From NCBI GenBank assembly GCA_021840785.1, contig JAKBXD010000060.1, forward strand, positions 1 to 10,967: a stretch of DNA of 10,967 nucleotides. The letters run 5' to 3'. The stretch comes from Pseudomonadota bacterium. Its GTDB lineage: Bacteria > Pseudomonadota > Gammaproteobacteria > Acidithiobacillales > Acidithiobacillaceae. The notes under the pieces are model-generated. The model saw only the letters and a list, made by a program, of their open reading frames with translations, searched no databases and had not been told where the DNA came from. Below, piece after piece: positions 1 to 6,772 of this stretch; position 1 is the first letter of the stretch, and each line of letters opens with the position of its first letter. Made by a program: the position numbers and the translations under genes.

Positions 1-455
1 TTGGTTTCGGCCAGACCTCAGTGATCTTCAAGGATTTTGGTATTCGCCTTAAATTCTCTCCGGTAGCAGACGACCGGAATAATGTCAGCCTGAAAATATT
101 CACGGAAATAAGTAATATTGATCCCTCTCTCACCGTTGGAGGTGTGCCTGGATTCTTTACCAGCCGTACCCAGGAAGAAATCAACCTGAAAGATGGGGAA
201 ACGCTGATTATGTCCGGATTGGTGGATCATAACCTTTCACAAAACAGCAATAAAATACCCGGACTGGAGAACATTCCAATTCTTGGATACCTTTTCAAAT
301 CAGACGACTTTAGGGATAACGAATCAGATTTGGTGTTCCTGGTCACTCCCAAGGTGATTACTGCCAACTCGTTAGAAAATATCGACGCGGAATCTCATGC
401 CCGTTATCTCGAAAACATGTACAAAAGAAATTCCGAAAAAGGCATTATCCGTTAG
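1..455 (+). CDS. cpaC: Tad/Flp pilus outer-membrane secretin, C-terminal part (5' end outside window)
   Basis: This is the last 150 or so residues of a type II/III secretion-type secretin. It would form the multimeric outer-membrane gate through which a Tad (Flp) pilus leaves the cell. The frame is open from the first base, so the start lies upstream; the GTG at 21 is an internal valine, not a start. The secretin core is plain: IDPSL, then VGGVPGFFTSRTQ, a strand with LKDGETLIMSGLV, then KIPGLENIPILGYLF and the closing LVFLVTPKVI. The IDPSL-GxPGF-SR order is typical of CpaC/RcpA rather than GspD or PilQ. About 30 residues follow the domain. The next gene starts 11 bases later, so the two are co-transcribed. 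Lines counted by hand give roughly 40% G+C, far below the next gene. Confidence 0.9.
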   Translation, partial: GFGQTSVIFKDFGIRLKFSPVADDRNNVSLKIFTEISNIDPSLTVGGVPGFFTSRTQEEINLKDGETLIMSGLVDHNLSQNSNKIPGLENIPILGYLFKSDDFRDNESDLVFLVTPKVITANSLENIDAESHARYLENMYKRNSEKGIIR

Positions 456-466
456 GAGAAAATCCC

Positions 467-2182
467 ATGTTTATGGTCCGCGCGTCACATCCCAAAACGG
501 GAACCCAGGAGACTACGCCCAGCGATGGTGTCTGTCTGCTGGGTAAAGCAGAGCACGTCCATCTGCGCATGGAAGGCTGGAATGTTGGTAAGGAACATGC
601 GCGGATATATGCCGAGCAGGGTGGGGTTTATATTGAGGGACTGGGCGGCTTTGGCGCGGTGCTGGTCAACGGCGAACGCATGCGCGCCTATGGGCCGGTG
701 GAGGCCCACGACGAGATTGTCGTCGCCGGATATCGTCTGCAAATTTTGCCGCGTTTCGATAGCGAGGATCGGCACACTCCAATCTTCACGGAGGATGGCC
801 GCAGCATCCCCATGTCGCCGACTACACCCATCAAAGCGGTAGTAGAAACTGCGCCAGAGTTGGTTCGTCCCTTCTACGACGCCCGCTGGCTCGCGCTGGT
901 GCGGGTGGTCCATGAGACGGTGCGCAGTCAGATGGATCTACGCCGTGTCGATCTTGGTGTACTGTCTCCCGAAGAGCTCCGCCGCATGGTGGGCGAACTG
1001 GTGCGAGAAGTGGTCTGGCGGATGAACCCACCCCCGGAGCTCGACCGGCAACGCCTCGTCAAAGAGGTGCTGGACGAAGCGGTGGGCCTCGGCCCTCTGG
1101 AGGACTTCCTAGCCGATGCCACAATCACCGAAATCATGGTCAACCGTTATGATGAAGTCTTTATCGAGCGGCAGGGTAAGTTGCTGGCGGCTCCGGCATT
1201 GTTCAGCAGTGAGCTGGCGGTACGGCACATCATCGACCGCATAGTCGCCCCCATCGGTCGCCGTATTGATGAAAGCTCGCCGCTGGTGGACGCGCGCCTG
1301 GCCGACGGCTCCCGCGTCAATGCCGTCATCCCGCCCCTGTCCCTGAAAGGCGCCTGTATCACCATCCGCAAGTTCTCCAAAAAGCGTCTGCAAATGGAGG
1401 ACCTCATGGCCTACGGATCCATTGAGGCGCGCATGGCTCATTTTACCCAAGTCTGCGTGCAGCAGCGCAAGAACATCATCATTTCCGGTGGCACCGGTTC
1501 GGGCAAGACCACCCTGCTCAACGTGCTCTCCAACTATATACCCGATCACGAGCGCATTGTGACCATTGAAGACGCGGCAGAACTGCGCCTCTATCAGCCC
1601 AATTTAGTCACACTGGAGGCGCGCCCCGCCAACATGGAGGGCAAAGGCCAGATTCCCATCCGCGAACTGGTGCGCAACGCCCTGCGCATGCGTCCCGACC
1701 GCATCGTGGTAGGCGAGTGTCGCGGCGGCGAAGCCCTGGACATGCTGCAGGCTATGAACACCGGCCATGACGGCTCGCTTACCACCGCCCACGCCAACAC
1801 GGCCCGTGACATGCTCTCCCGGCTGGAAGTCATGGTGCTGATGGCGGGCATGGATTTACCACTCACTGCCATCCGCGAGCAAATCGCCTCCGCCGTGGAC
1901 ATCATTGTTCAGATCACGCGCTTTTCCTGCGGCTCGCGCAAGGTGACGAGCATTTGTGAGGTGACCGGCACCGAGAGCGGCACCATCCAGTTGCAGGAAT
2001 TGTTTACTTACAAGCAGCGGGGTTATGACGCCGAGGGCAGGGTGCGCGGCATCTTCCGTGCCACAGGTGCGGTGCCGGAGTTCTACGAGGTCATGCGCGA
2101 ACGCGGCTTGCCGGTGGATTTGTCCATCTTCCAGGCCGAGGAGCCCTTGCGTGGGCAGGAGGATATGCATCATGGAGCGTAG
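467..2182 (+). CDS. cpaF: CpaF/TadA-family pilus secretion ATPase with N-terminal FHA domain
   Basis: Cytoplasmic hexameric ATPase that powers Tad pilus assembly at the inner membrane. The protein has 571 residues, longer than a plain CpaF because residues 15-95 form a forkhead-associated (FHA) domain, a phosphothreonine-binding fold. FHA marks are GK at 26-27, H44 in VGKEHARI and N68 in VLVNGERM. The usual serine before the basic residue is G41 here, so phosphopeptide binding may be altered. Residues 150-540 are CpaF: LGPLEDFLAD and ITEIMVN, Walker A GGTGSGKTT at 341-349, the Walker B-like RPDRIVVGE at 409-417 with E417, and a His box GHDGSLTTAHANT at 433-445. The ATG at 467 is preceded by AGGAGA (454-459), 7 bases away; a second ATG at 473 is too far from it. 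It is the second gene of the pilus operon, after the secretin. Confidence 0.95.
   Translation: MFMVRASHPKTGTQETTPSDGVCLLGKAEHVHLRMEGWNVGKEHARIYAEQGGVYIEGLGGFGAVLVNGERMRAYGPVEAHDEIVVAGYRLQILPRFDSEDRHTPIFTEDGRSIPMSPTTPIKAVVETAPELVRPFYDARWLALVRVVHETVRSQMDLRRVDLGVLSPEELRRMVGELVREVVWRMNPPPELDRQRLVKEVLDEAVGLGPLEDFLADATITEIMVNRYDEVFIERQGKLLAAPALFSSELAVRHIIDRIVAPIGRRIDESSPLVDARLADGSRVNAVIPPLSLKGACITIRKFSKKRLQMEDLMAYGSIEARMAHFTQVCVQQRKNIIISGGTGSGKTTLLNVLSNYIPDHERIVTIEDAAELRLYQPNLVTLEARPANMEGKGQIPIRELVRNALRMRPDRIVVGECRGGEALDMLQAMNTGHDGSLTTAHANTARDMLSRLEVMVLMAGMDLPLTAIREQIASAVDIIVQITRFSCGSRKVTSICEVTGTESGTIQLQELFTYKQRGYDAEGRVRGIFRATGAVPEFYEVMRERGLPVDLSIFQAEEPLRGQEDMHHGA
2157..2162 (+). promoter_or_regulatory. 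Ribosome binding site that fixes the tadE start
   Basis: A perfect AGGAGG lies inside the 3' end of the ATPase gene, 9 bases before the ATG at 2172. It selects that ATG over the upstream in-frame codons and over the later ATG at 2205. It implies translational coupling with the ATPase gene. Confidence 0.8.
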
Positions 2183-3068
2183 AGTCCGCACTGGGACAAA
2201 GCAGATGGCACGCAGGCCGCGATGCGGCTTACCGGACGCGGCAGCCCGCCAGGAGGCTGGTGCCAGCGCGGTGGAATTCGCCATTGCCGCACCTGCCTTG
2301 CTGCTCGCCCTGCTCGGCACCTTTCAGACGGCGTTACTCTATCAGGCCCGCGCCCAACTGGAAGTCGCCACCCAGGAGGCGGTACGGGCGGGGACTTTAC
2401 ACGAAGCCCGTGTCGAGGCCATGCGCGATGCCCTGGCCCGCGGGCTGACACCGCTCTATACCCACGGCCAGAATTTATCTGCCCTCGCCCAGGGTTATGC
2501 CACGGCCAAGGTGGCGGCAGGTCAGGCCACTATCCGGGTGCTCAGTCCTACCCGCGAGGCCTTCGATGATTTTGCCGAGCAGACTCGCGATGCGTCAGGC
2601 GCATGGGTCAGGGCGATACCGGTGGACCATCTCGGCTATCGCCGGACCAGCGTGGGCAGCGGCAGCCATCTGTCCGTGCAGGACGCGACCCTCCTGAAGG
2701 TGCAGATCACGGCTGTTCAACCGCTCATCGTGCCCTTCATCAATCAGATTGGTCGGGGACTCTACCAGATGGATAAGGGACTGGGGAATGTAGGCCTACC
2801 CAGCCTTTTTGGCGTCCGCCTGAGTCCGGTAACAGGAGCTGATGGCAAAACCCGCTGGGGGATTCCCATGCAGGCCGAGGCGGTGATGCGGATGCAAAGT
2901 CCGGTGCTGGCGGAGGGGTTGCCGAGCAAGGCGACGGTAGAGCAAGGGCAGGACAAAAATGGCAACTTCCCAGAATCCACGGAGGACGTCGATTCGCTTA
3001 AACCCTTAGCGGCTCCTGACATTGGCGACTACACGCCGCCCCCAGATCCGGAATTTTGTGTGCATTAA
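2172..3068 (+). CDS. tadE: TadE-like pilus assembly protein (pseudopilin)
   Basis: TadE/TadG-type protein of the Tad pilus system, probably a minor pseudopilin anchored in the inner membrane and processed by the prepilin peptidase. The start at 2172 gives 298 residues and overlaps the ATPase gene by 11 bases. The diagnostic motif is GASAVEFAIAAPALLL. Cleavage would follow G30, placing E35 at position +5 of the mature protein, as in type IV-like prepilins. Residues 34-57 form the single N-terminal hydrophobic helix. The remaining 240 residues are soluble and presumably periplasmic. This is longer than many TadE proteins (about 150-200), and the tail is proline- and aspartate-rich, ending in a lone cysteine (FCVH). 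Whether it is TadE, TadF or TadG cannot be settled from the sequence. It is the last recognisable pilus gene here; no tadB or tadC follows. Confidence 0.85.
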   Translation: MERRVRTGTKQMARRPRCGLPDAAARQEAGASAVEFAIAAPALLLALLGTFQTALLYQARAQLEVATQEAVRAGTLHEARVEAMRDALARGLTPLYTHGQNLSALAQGYATAKVAAGQATIRVLSPTREAFDDFAEQTRDASGAWVRAIPVDHLGYRRTSVGSGSHLSVQDATLLKVQITAVQPLIVPFINQIGRGLYQMDKGLGNVGLPSLFGVRLSPVTGADGKTRWGIPMQAEAVMRMQSPVLAEGLPSKATVEQGQDKNGNFPESTEDVDSLKPLAAPDIGDYTPPPDPEFCVH

Positions 3069-3108
3069 ATTAAAACGCGGTCCATAGGCTATTCAGGAGA
3101 CCAGAAAG

Positions 3109-4377
3109 ATGCGGCACCACCCCCAATTATTCGCCACAATGCCGTTAGGCGTCCTGGTGATGACTATATGTGCCACGCTCCCCGGCGATGCTGAGGCTAT
3201 TGATTGTAGTAGGGTATCAAGCTTTAACGAGCAAACCATTTGTGGAGACAAAAAACTTCTCCTCCTGGATCGCGATCTTACGGTTGTTTACAATAAATTC
3301 ATGAAGGTGTTCTCCGACACAGGGCACTACACCCACCTCGTCACCGAAACTAGGGCAACACAGAAGAAGTGGCTTCAAAGGAGAAATGCCTGCGGTGCGG
3401 ACGCCGCTTGTGTCAAAGCGGCCTACGAGGAACGCCTCGAGGTTCTGCAGAGGAAGATCTGTTATCCGCGCGATGATAGCCCCATTTATCAAACACCTTC
3501 CCAGCCAGGACCTACAACAGCGATCACACAACCTGTAGTTGACCATCATGGCCAGAAACCACAAAAACCGACCGCAATTTGTTCTATCATCGATCGGGTG
3601 GACTATGATTTTATAAAAAAGAACGAGGGTGCGATGCTTGATTTCTACGTGCCAGGAGCTTTCAGCACCAACGTCAAAACAGGTAAGAACTTGGGGCCAA
3701 AATTCAAAATAAATAAAAATGGTAATCCGATACAAAAGGCCATAGCTTCCAGTGGGGTCACCGTCGGTCAGGGCGTGGACCTTGGACAACAAACCGTAGA
3801 CAGCCTAAAATATTATATGAACATCGAAGCGCACAAATATGGCAACCCATCAAATATAGACATTGAATCTTTAATGACGCGCATCAATCCTTTTATCGGA
3901 TTGAGAAAAGATGAATCTGTCTCTGCGCTCAATAAATATTACAAAGATAATGGTCAATATCCGCACCTTAGCCCATTAGAATCGGAGTTTATTTCTTCTG
4001 CGGTCAAACATGGCTACGCCGAAGACGCAGCAGCTCTTTTCAACAAAAACTCCAAACCGAAGATGAATTTCTGGTCATTACCGGCCGCCGTGCAGACCAC
4101 ACTCACCGATATGAAGTACCACGCTTATATCCAGAGCGTGGCCAGGTATTATTATCGGGGAGAATGGCAAAAAGCGACAGAAGAATTCAGACGGCTCTCA
4201 AAGACGGCGAAGTGGGCGAAGTTTGAAGACCGCTTCTTGCGGCGCGCAAAGATGTTGACCGCTGCGATTAAAAACAACGCCCTACCGAAACAGGGGAACC
4301 CCTGCACACCCAAGCCCCCTGCCGCCATCAATCGCTCGGCGTGGTGGGAAAACCCACGGCGTCCGCGCTGGGCCTGA
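3109..4377 (+). CDS. Secreted LprI-like domain fused to a pesticin-type lysozyme domain
   Basis: Probable exported muramidase acting on peptidoglycan in the periplasm or outside the cell. Residues 1-30 are a Sec signal peptide (hydrophobic core 11-24, AEA before the predicted cut). Residues 31-118 match the LprI/DUF1311 family: C33, C45 in TICGDKKLLLLD, QKKWLQRRNAC ending at C95, C101, then AAYEERLEVL. LprI of Mycobacterium tuberculosis is a reported lysozyme inhibitor. A proline/glutamine-rich linker (120-160) leads to a pesticin C-terminal, T4-lysozyme-like domain. It shows NEG with E173, SGVTVGQGVDLGQ with T218 and D224, LPAAVQTTL at 324-332, and RFLRRA at 375-380. The six-residue Thr-Asp spacing fits pesticin; the Glu-Thr gap is longer here. 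No TonB box or receptor domain is visible. AGGAGA (3095-3100) precedes the ATG by 8 bases. The lysozyme part is AT-rich (about 40% G+C over 3601-3960). Domain calls are by motif only. Confidence 0.8.
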   Translation: MRHHPQLFATMPLGVLVMTICATLPGDAEAIDCSRVSSFNEQTICGDKKLLLLDRDLTVVYNKFMKVFSDTGHYTHLVTETRATQKKWLQRRNACGADAACVKAAYEERLEVLQRKICYPRDDSPIYQTPSQPGPTTAITQPVVDHHGQKPQKPTAICSIIDRVDYDFIKKNEGAMLDFYVPGAFSTNVKTGKNLGPKFKINKNGNPIQKAIASSGVTVGQGVDLGQQTVDSLKYYMNIEAHKYGNPSNIDIESLMTRINPFIGLRKDESVSALNKYYKDNGQYPHLSPLESEFISSAVKHGYAEDAAALFNKNSKPKMNFWSLPAAVQTTLTDMKYHAYIQSVARYYYRGEWQKATEEFRRLSKTAKWAKFEDRFLRRAKMLTAAIKNNALPKQGNPCTPKPPAAINRSAWWENPRRPRWA

Positions 4378-4383
4378 GTTTTT
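4344..4383 (+). terminator. Possible intercistronic attenuator or weak terminator
   Basis: The 3' end of the muramidase gene can fold two ways. GTGGG-AAAA-CCCAC (4344-4357) is a tidy 5-bp hairpin. Its right arm CCCA (4353-4356) can instead pair with TGGG (4369-4372), and this second, weak stem is followed by five Ts at 4379-4383. The two are mutually exclusive. The second stem is short and mismatched, so a real terminator is doubtful. Confidence 0.25.
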
Positions 4384-4413
4384 CACGTTCACTTCAAATC
4401 AGGAGATCACAAA

Positions 4414-5394
4414 ATGCGGCGACAAATATTTCTCGGTATCGGCTTCTGTGCAGTCCTGGGCGTCAGCCTTAGCGCCGACGCTGCGGATGCCCTCCTCAAC
4501 TGCCCGGTGATCGCCACAAAGATCCCCGACGCCTTTGCCCCTACCTGCAGTCACCCACAGACTCCTCTGCAAAAGGCCATTTGCCACTATAAGCCAAAGC
4601 ATTGGACCGACAACCTCCTGTTGTTGGACAGTTCGTTAATGCATGGCTATAAGCAAGCGCTCCGCGCGGCCGGAGTGGGCACCCCCGAATGCACCCACCT
4701 GCTGGCAAGCCAAAAAGTCTTCGAAAAGGAACTCGGAGCCTGCGGCAGTGATGGAGACTGCGTCCTCGAAACCATGCGCAAACGTAGTTTTGCGCTACGC
4801 GACATCGAGGAACACCAGCAAGCCCCTCTGGAAGCGGCCGCTTTGCAGCGTTTTGCGGGTGGGGTGATCTTCCAAAGCCCCGGCCAAAAGTCGGCACCGC
4901 TCCTGCAGCGCATTCAGCGGGGCATGGATATTTATCCCCTCCCCCACATGGGGCTACCTAACGGCAACACCCTCGTCTGGGGCTTCCAGCCGCACAACGC
5001 TACCGTCCAGTCCCTGGTCGTGGTCAACCACCAGGGTGCCGTACAGTTGCTGGGCGCGGTGGATGGCATTTATCTCGGCCTACCCAGGGACAAGACCCGG
5101 CCGGAGCTGGATGCCAACGCCCGCATCACCCTCTTCGTGCGCAATCCCCAGGCCCTTGCCCAAAACCTGCCCGCTCTCCGTGCCTGGGCGGCGGCGAGCA
5201 TCCTTGGCTTCAATGTGGACTGCGGCGGTGCCGACGCCGCCCGCTGCAAGGCAGCCGAGGCCATTCCCGTGCCCATCCTGGCCTACCGCCTCGGTTGCCC
5301 GCAAGAGGCCTCGGGCAAGGCCTTGGTCAACCGCTGTCCTCTGCCCTTGCCTGCCGTGTCCGGCAACGTCTCTCCGGGATTGTTCTGGCAGTGA
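4414..5394 (+). CDS. Exported cysteine-rich protein with degenerate LprI-like N-terminal domain, unknown C-terminal domain
   Basis: Function unknown. The first 23-26 residues are a Sec signal peptide (hydrophobic 5-20, then ADA or ADAADA), so the product is periplasmic or secreted. Residues 30-131 resemble the LprI domain of the preceding gene: C45 and C57 are 12 apart, as are C33 and C45 there, and C110-GSDGD-C116 mirrors C95-GADAA-C101. LLLLDSSL aligns with LLLLDRDL. The conserved WLxxRN before the second cysteine pair is lost (VFEKELGAC). Residues 145-326 match nothing I recognise. They look like a small beta-rich domain with four more cysteines (270, 278, 295, 308), probably disulfide-bonded. 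The ATG follows AGGAGA (4401-4406) by 7 bases and lies 36 bases after the muramidase gene, so one operon is likely. G+C is high (68% in a counted line), unlike the muramidase domain. A partner or immunity role is inference. Confidence 0.75.
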   Translation: MRRQIFLGIGFCAVLGVSLSADAADALLNCPVIATKIPDAFAPTCSHPQTPLQKAICHYKPKHWTDNLLLLDSSLMHGYKQALRAAGVGTPECTHLLASQKVFEKELGACGSDGDCVLETMRKRSFALRDIEEHQQAPLEAAALQRFAGGVIFQSPGQKSAPLLQRIQRGMDIYPLPHMGLPNGNTLVWGFQPHNATVQSLVVVNHQGAVQLLGAVDGIYLGLPRDKTRPELDANARITLFVRNPQALAQNLPALRAWAAASILGFNVDCGGADAARCKAAEAIPVPILAYRLGCPQEASGKALVNRCPLPLPAVSGNVSPGLFWQ

Positions 5395-5523
5395 GCAAAA
5401 CCGTCTTCAATGTGCCATTGACAGGCAGGCTTTCTCATTCTGGCCGGCTGCGTTTGGATCTACGCCATCCGCCTGGTAATACACATCATCAGCCTCGCGG
5501 ATCTTGTAAAATCAATGACACCG
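5395..5523. other. Convergent intergenic region
   Basis: This 129-base gap lies between the ends of the LprI-like gene (+) and the uracil-DNA glycosylase gene (-). I see no convincing terminator hairpin with a T tract. A + strand frame from 5422 reads as a hydrophobic segment (LILAGCVWIYAIRLVIHII) but begins directly after a TGA and has no start codon. Confidence 0.5.
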
Positions 5524-6489
5524 TTATTTCTGCAACTCCGCAAACACCCCCAAGGCCCGCTTCAGATCCTCCCAGACTTTGCGCTTATCAATCGGGTTAC
5601 GCAGCAGATAGGCGGGGTGATAGGTGACAATCAGGGGAATGCCTTGGTAGTGCTGGGTCGTACCGCGCAATTGGCTGAGCGGCGTATCCACCTGAAGCAA
5701 GCCCTGCGCCGCAAAGCGCCCCAGCGCGACAATCACGCGGGTTTGCAAGAGGTCGATCTGGCGCTGCAGGTAAGGCATGCACGCCTGCACCTCCGGACCC
5801 AGCGGATCACGGTTGTTGGGAGGGCGGCATTTGAGGATATTGGCAATATAGACGTCTTTCTCGCGGCTCAGGCCCATGGCGCGGAGCATGTTGTCGAGGA
5901 GTTGACCGGCGCGACCCACAAAGGCTTCGCCGCGGCGGTCTTCTTCCGCACCCGGCGCCTCACCGACAAACAGCCAGGACCCGCGCGGGTTACCCGCACC
6001 GAATACGGCATGTTTGCGGGTTTCGCCGAGGGGGCAGGCCTGACAGGTGCTGACCATGCTGTTGAGGTCACGCCAGTCCAGAGTGGCGATGCGTGTTATC
6101 CGTTGCGGGTCCGCAGAAGAGGGGCTTGCCTGCGTGGCAAGCACTGGGGCTTGAAGGGCTTCGGCCTTGGACAGTGGAGACGTGCTGCGTACCGGAGTCG
6201 GAGCCACCGCTGTGGATAAGGTAGCAGTCGCTGGCACCGCGTTGCGCAATACGGAGACCCCTTCTTCTACAGGACGGGGGAGTGACTCCGGCGGCATCAC
6301 GGGCGTTTCTGCAGGGCGCATCGAGGCAGAGACAGACGTCGTTTGCGCGGATACAGACCGATTCGGCACGGCGCTTACGGCTTTTGCCGACGGTTTCGCC
6401 GGCGCCATCTCCGGCGGCGCTTCGCCGGGCACGGGTAGACGCAGGAGTTGCAGGAATTGACGTTGTTCGTCAGTGAATGTATCTGGCAT
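5524..6489 (-). CDS. udg: Family-4 uracil-DNA glycosylase (4Fe-4S)
   Basis: Base-excision repair enzyme that removes uracil, formed by cytosine deamination or dUTP incorporation, from DNA in the cytoplasm. The catalytic domain occupies residues 138-321 of 321. The four iron-sulfur cysteines are visible: C149 and C152 (CQACPLG), C221 ([10 protein letters not shown]) and C237 (EVQAC). The active-site motif GEAPG is at 176-180 and the second motif HPAYLLR at 291-297. GRAGQLLD and VALGRFAAQ are also family features. Residues 1-20 ([14 protein letters not shown]) form the short N-terminal helix common in proteobacterial members, which supports this start. Residues 22-130 are a low-complexity Pro/Ala/Ser/Thr linker, longer than in most homologues. 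No clear Shine-Dalgarno precedes the ATG, so translation may be weak or the start may differ. It is a stand-alone gene, convergent with the LprI-like pair. Confidence 0.93.
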   Translation of the reverse strand: MPDTFTDEQRQFLQLLRLPVPGEAPPEMAPAKPSAKAVSAVPNRSVSAQTTSVSASMRPAETPVMPPESLPRPVEEGVSVLRNAVPATATLSTAVAPTPVRSTSPLSKAEALQAPVLATQASPSSADPQRITRIATLDWRDLNSMVSTCQACPLGETRKHAVFGAGNPRGSWLFVGEAPGAEEDRRGEAFVGRAGQLLDNMLRAMGLSREKDVYIANILKCRPPNNRDPLGPEVQACMPYLQRQIDLLQTRVIVALGRFAAQGLLQVDTPLSQLRGTTQHYQGIPLIVTYHPAYLLRNPIDKRKVWEDLKRALGVFAELQK

Positions 6490-6772
6490 GGGTCTATGCT
6501 AAAGGTCCGGCCCATCGGTGGCAATCATTCTGCCCCTGGGAAATGACTCATCGCACTACGCGCCCGGGTCAGAAACAGTCCGTCTTCTGATAAGCCGCCC
6601 GCTTTTTCATACAAAGACACACAACCCACCACAGGATGCCGGACGATCACCACCCACTCCGTCAATGGATAAACAACGCTCAATGACGTACTCGCCATTG
6701 CTGGCACAACACCGGAATAAAGCCAATCTGGTGAACCAAAAATGATGATGCGCGCTCAGAAATAAATGGAGC
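6490..6772. other. Intergenic region between fic and udg
   Basis: This 283-base gap separates two leftward genes. No terminator with a T tract is evident after fic. A leftward frame (GTG at 6707 to a stop at 6525, 60 codons) reads protein-like in part (VVYPLTEWVVIVRHPVVGC). It has no Shine-Dalgarno and its open frame extends upstream without a better start. I treat it as a possible gene relic, not a gene. Confidence 0.4.

Noticed and set aside
2025..2171. An upstream start extending tadE by 49 codons
   Set aside because: The extension would lie inside the ATPase gene, has no ribosome site, and would push the prepilin motif far from the N-terminus; AGGAGG before 2172 settles the start.
3217..3792. 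Leftward frame of 191 codons
   Set aside because: It is antisense to the LprI-lysozyme gene, which has a signal peptide, ribosome site and catalytic motifs.
5418..5423. TTGACA as a -35 box in the convergent gap
   Set aside because: No -10 sequence lies at a suitable distance, and a rightward promoter here would have no gene to serve.
5515..6219. Long rightward open frame (234 codons)
   Set aside because: It lies antisense to the uracil-DNA glycosylase gene, whose motifs are unmistakable; the frame is a product of high G+C codon use.
6518..6745. Rightward 75-codon frame between udg and fic
   Set aside because: Composition is not protein-like, there is no ribosome site, and it overlaps a slightly more plausible leftward relic.
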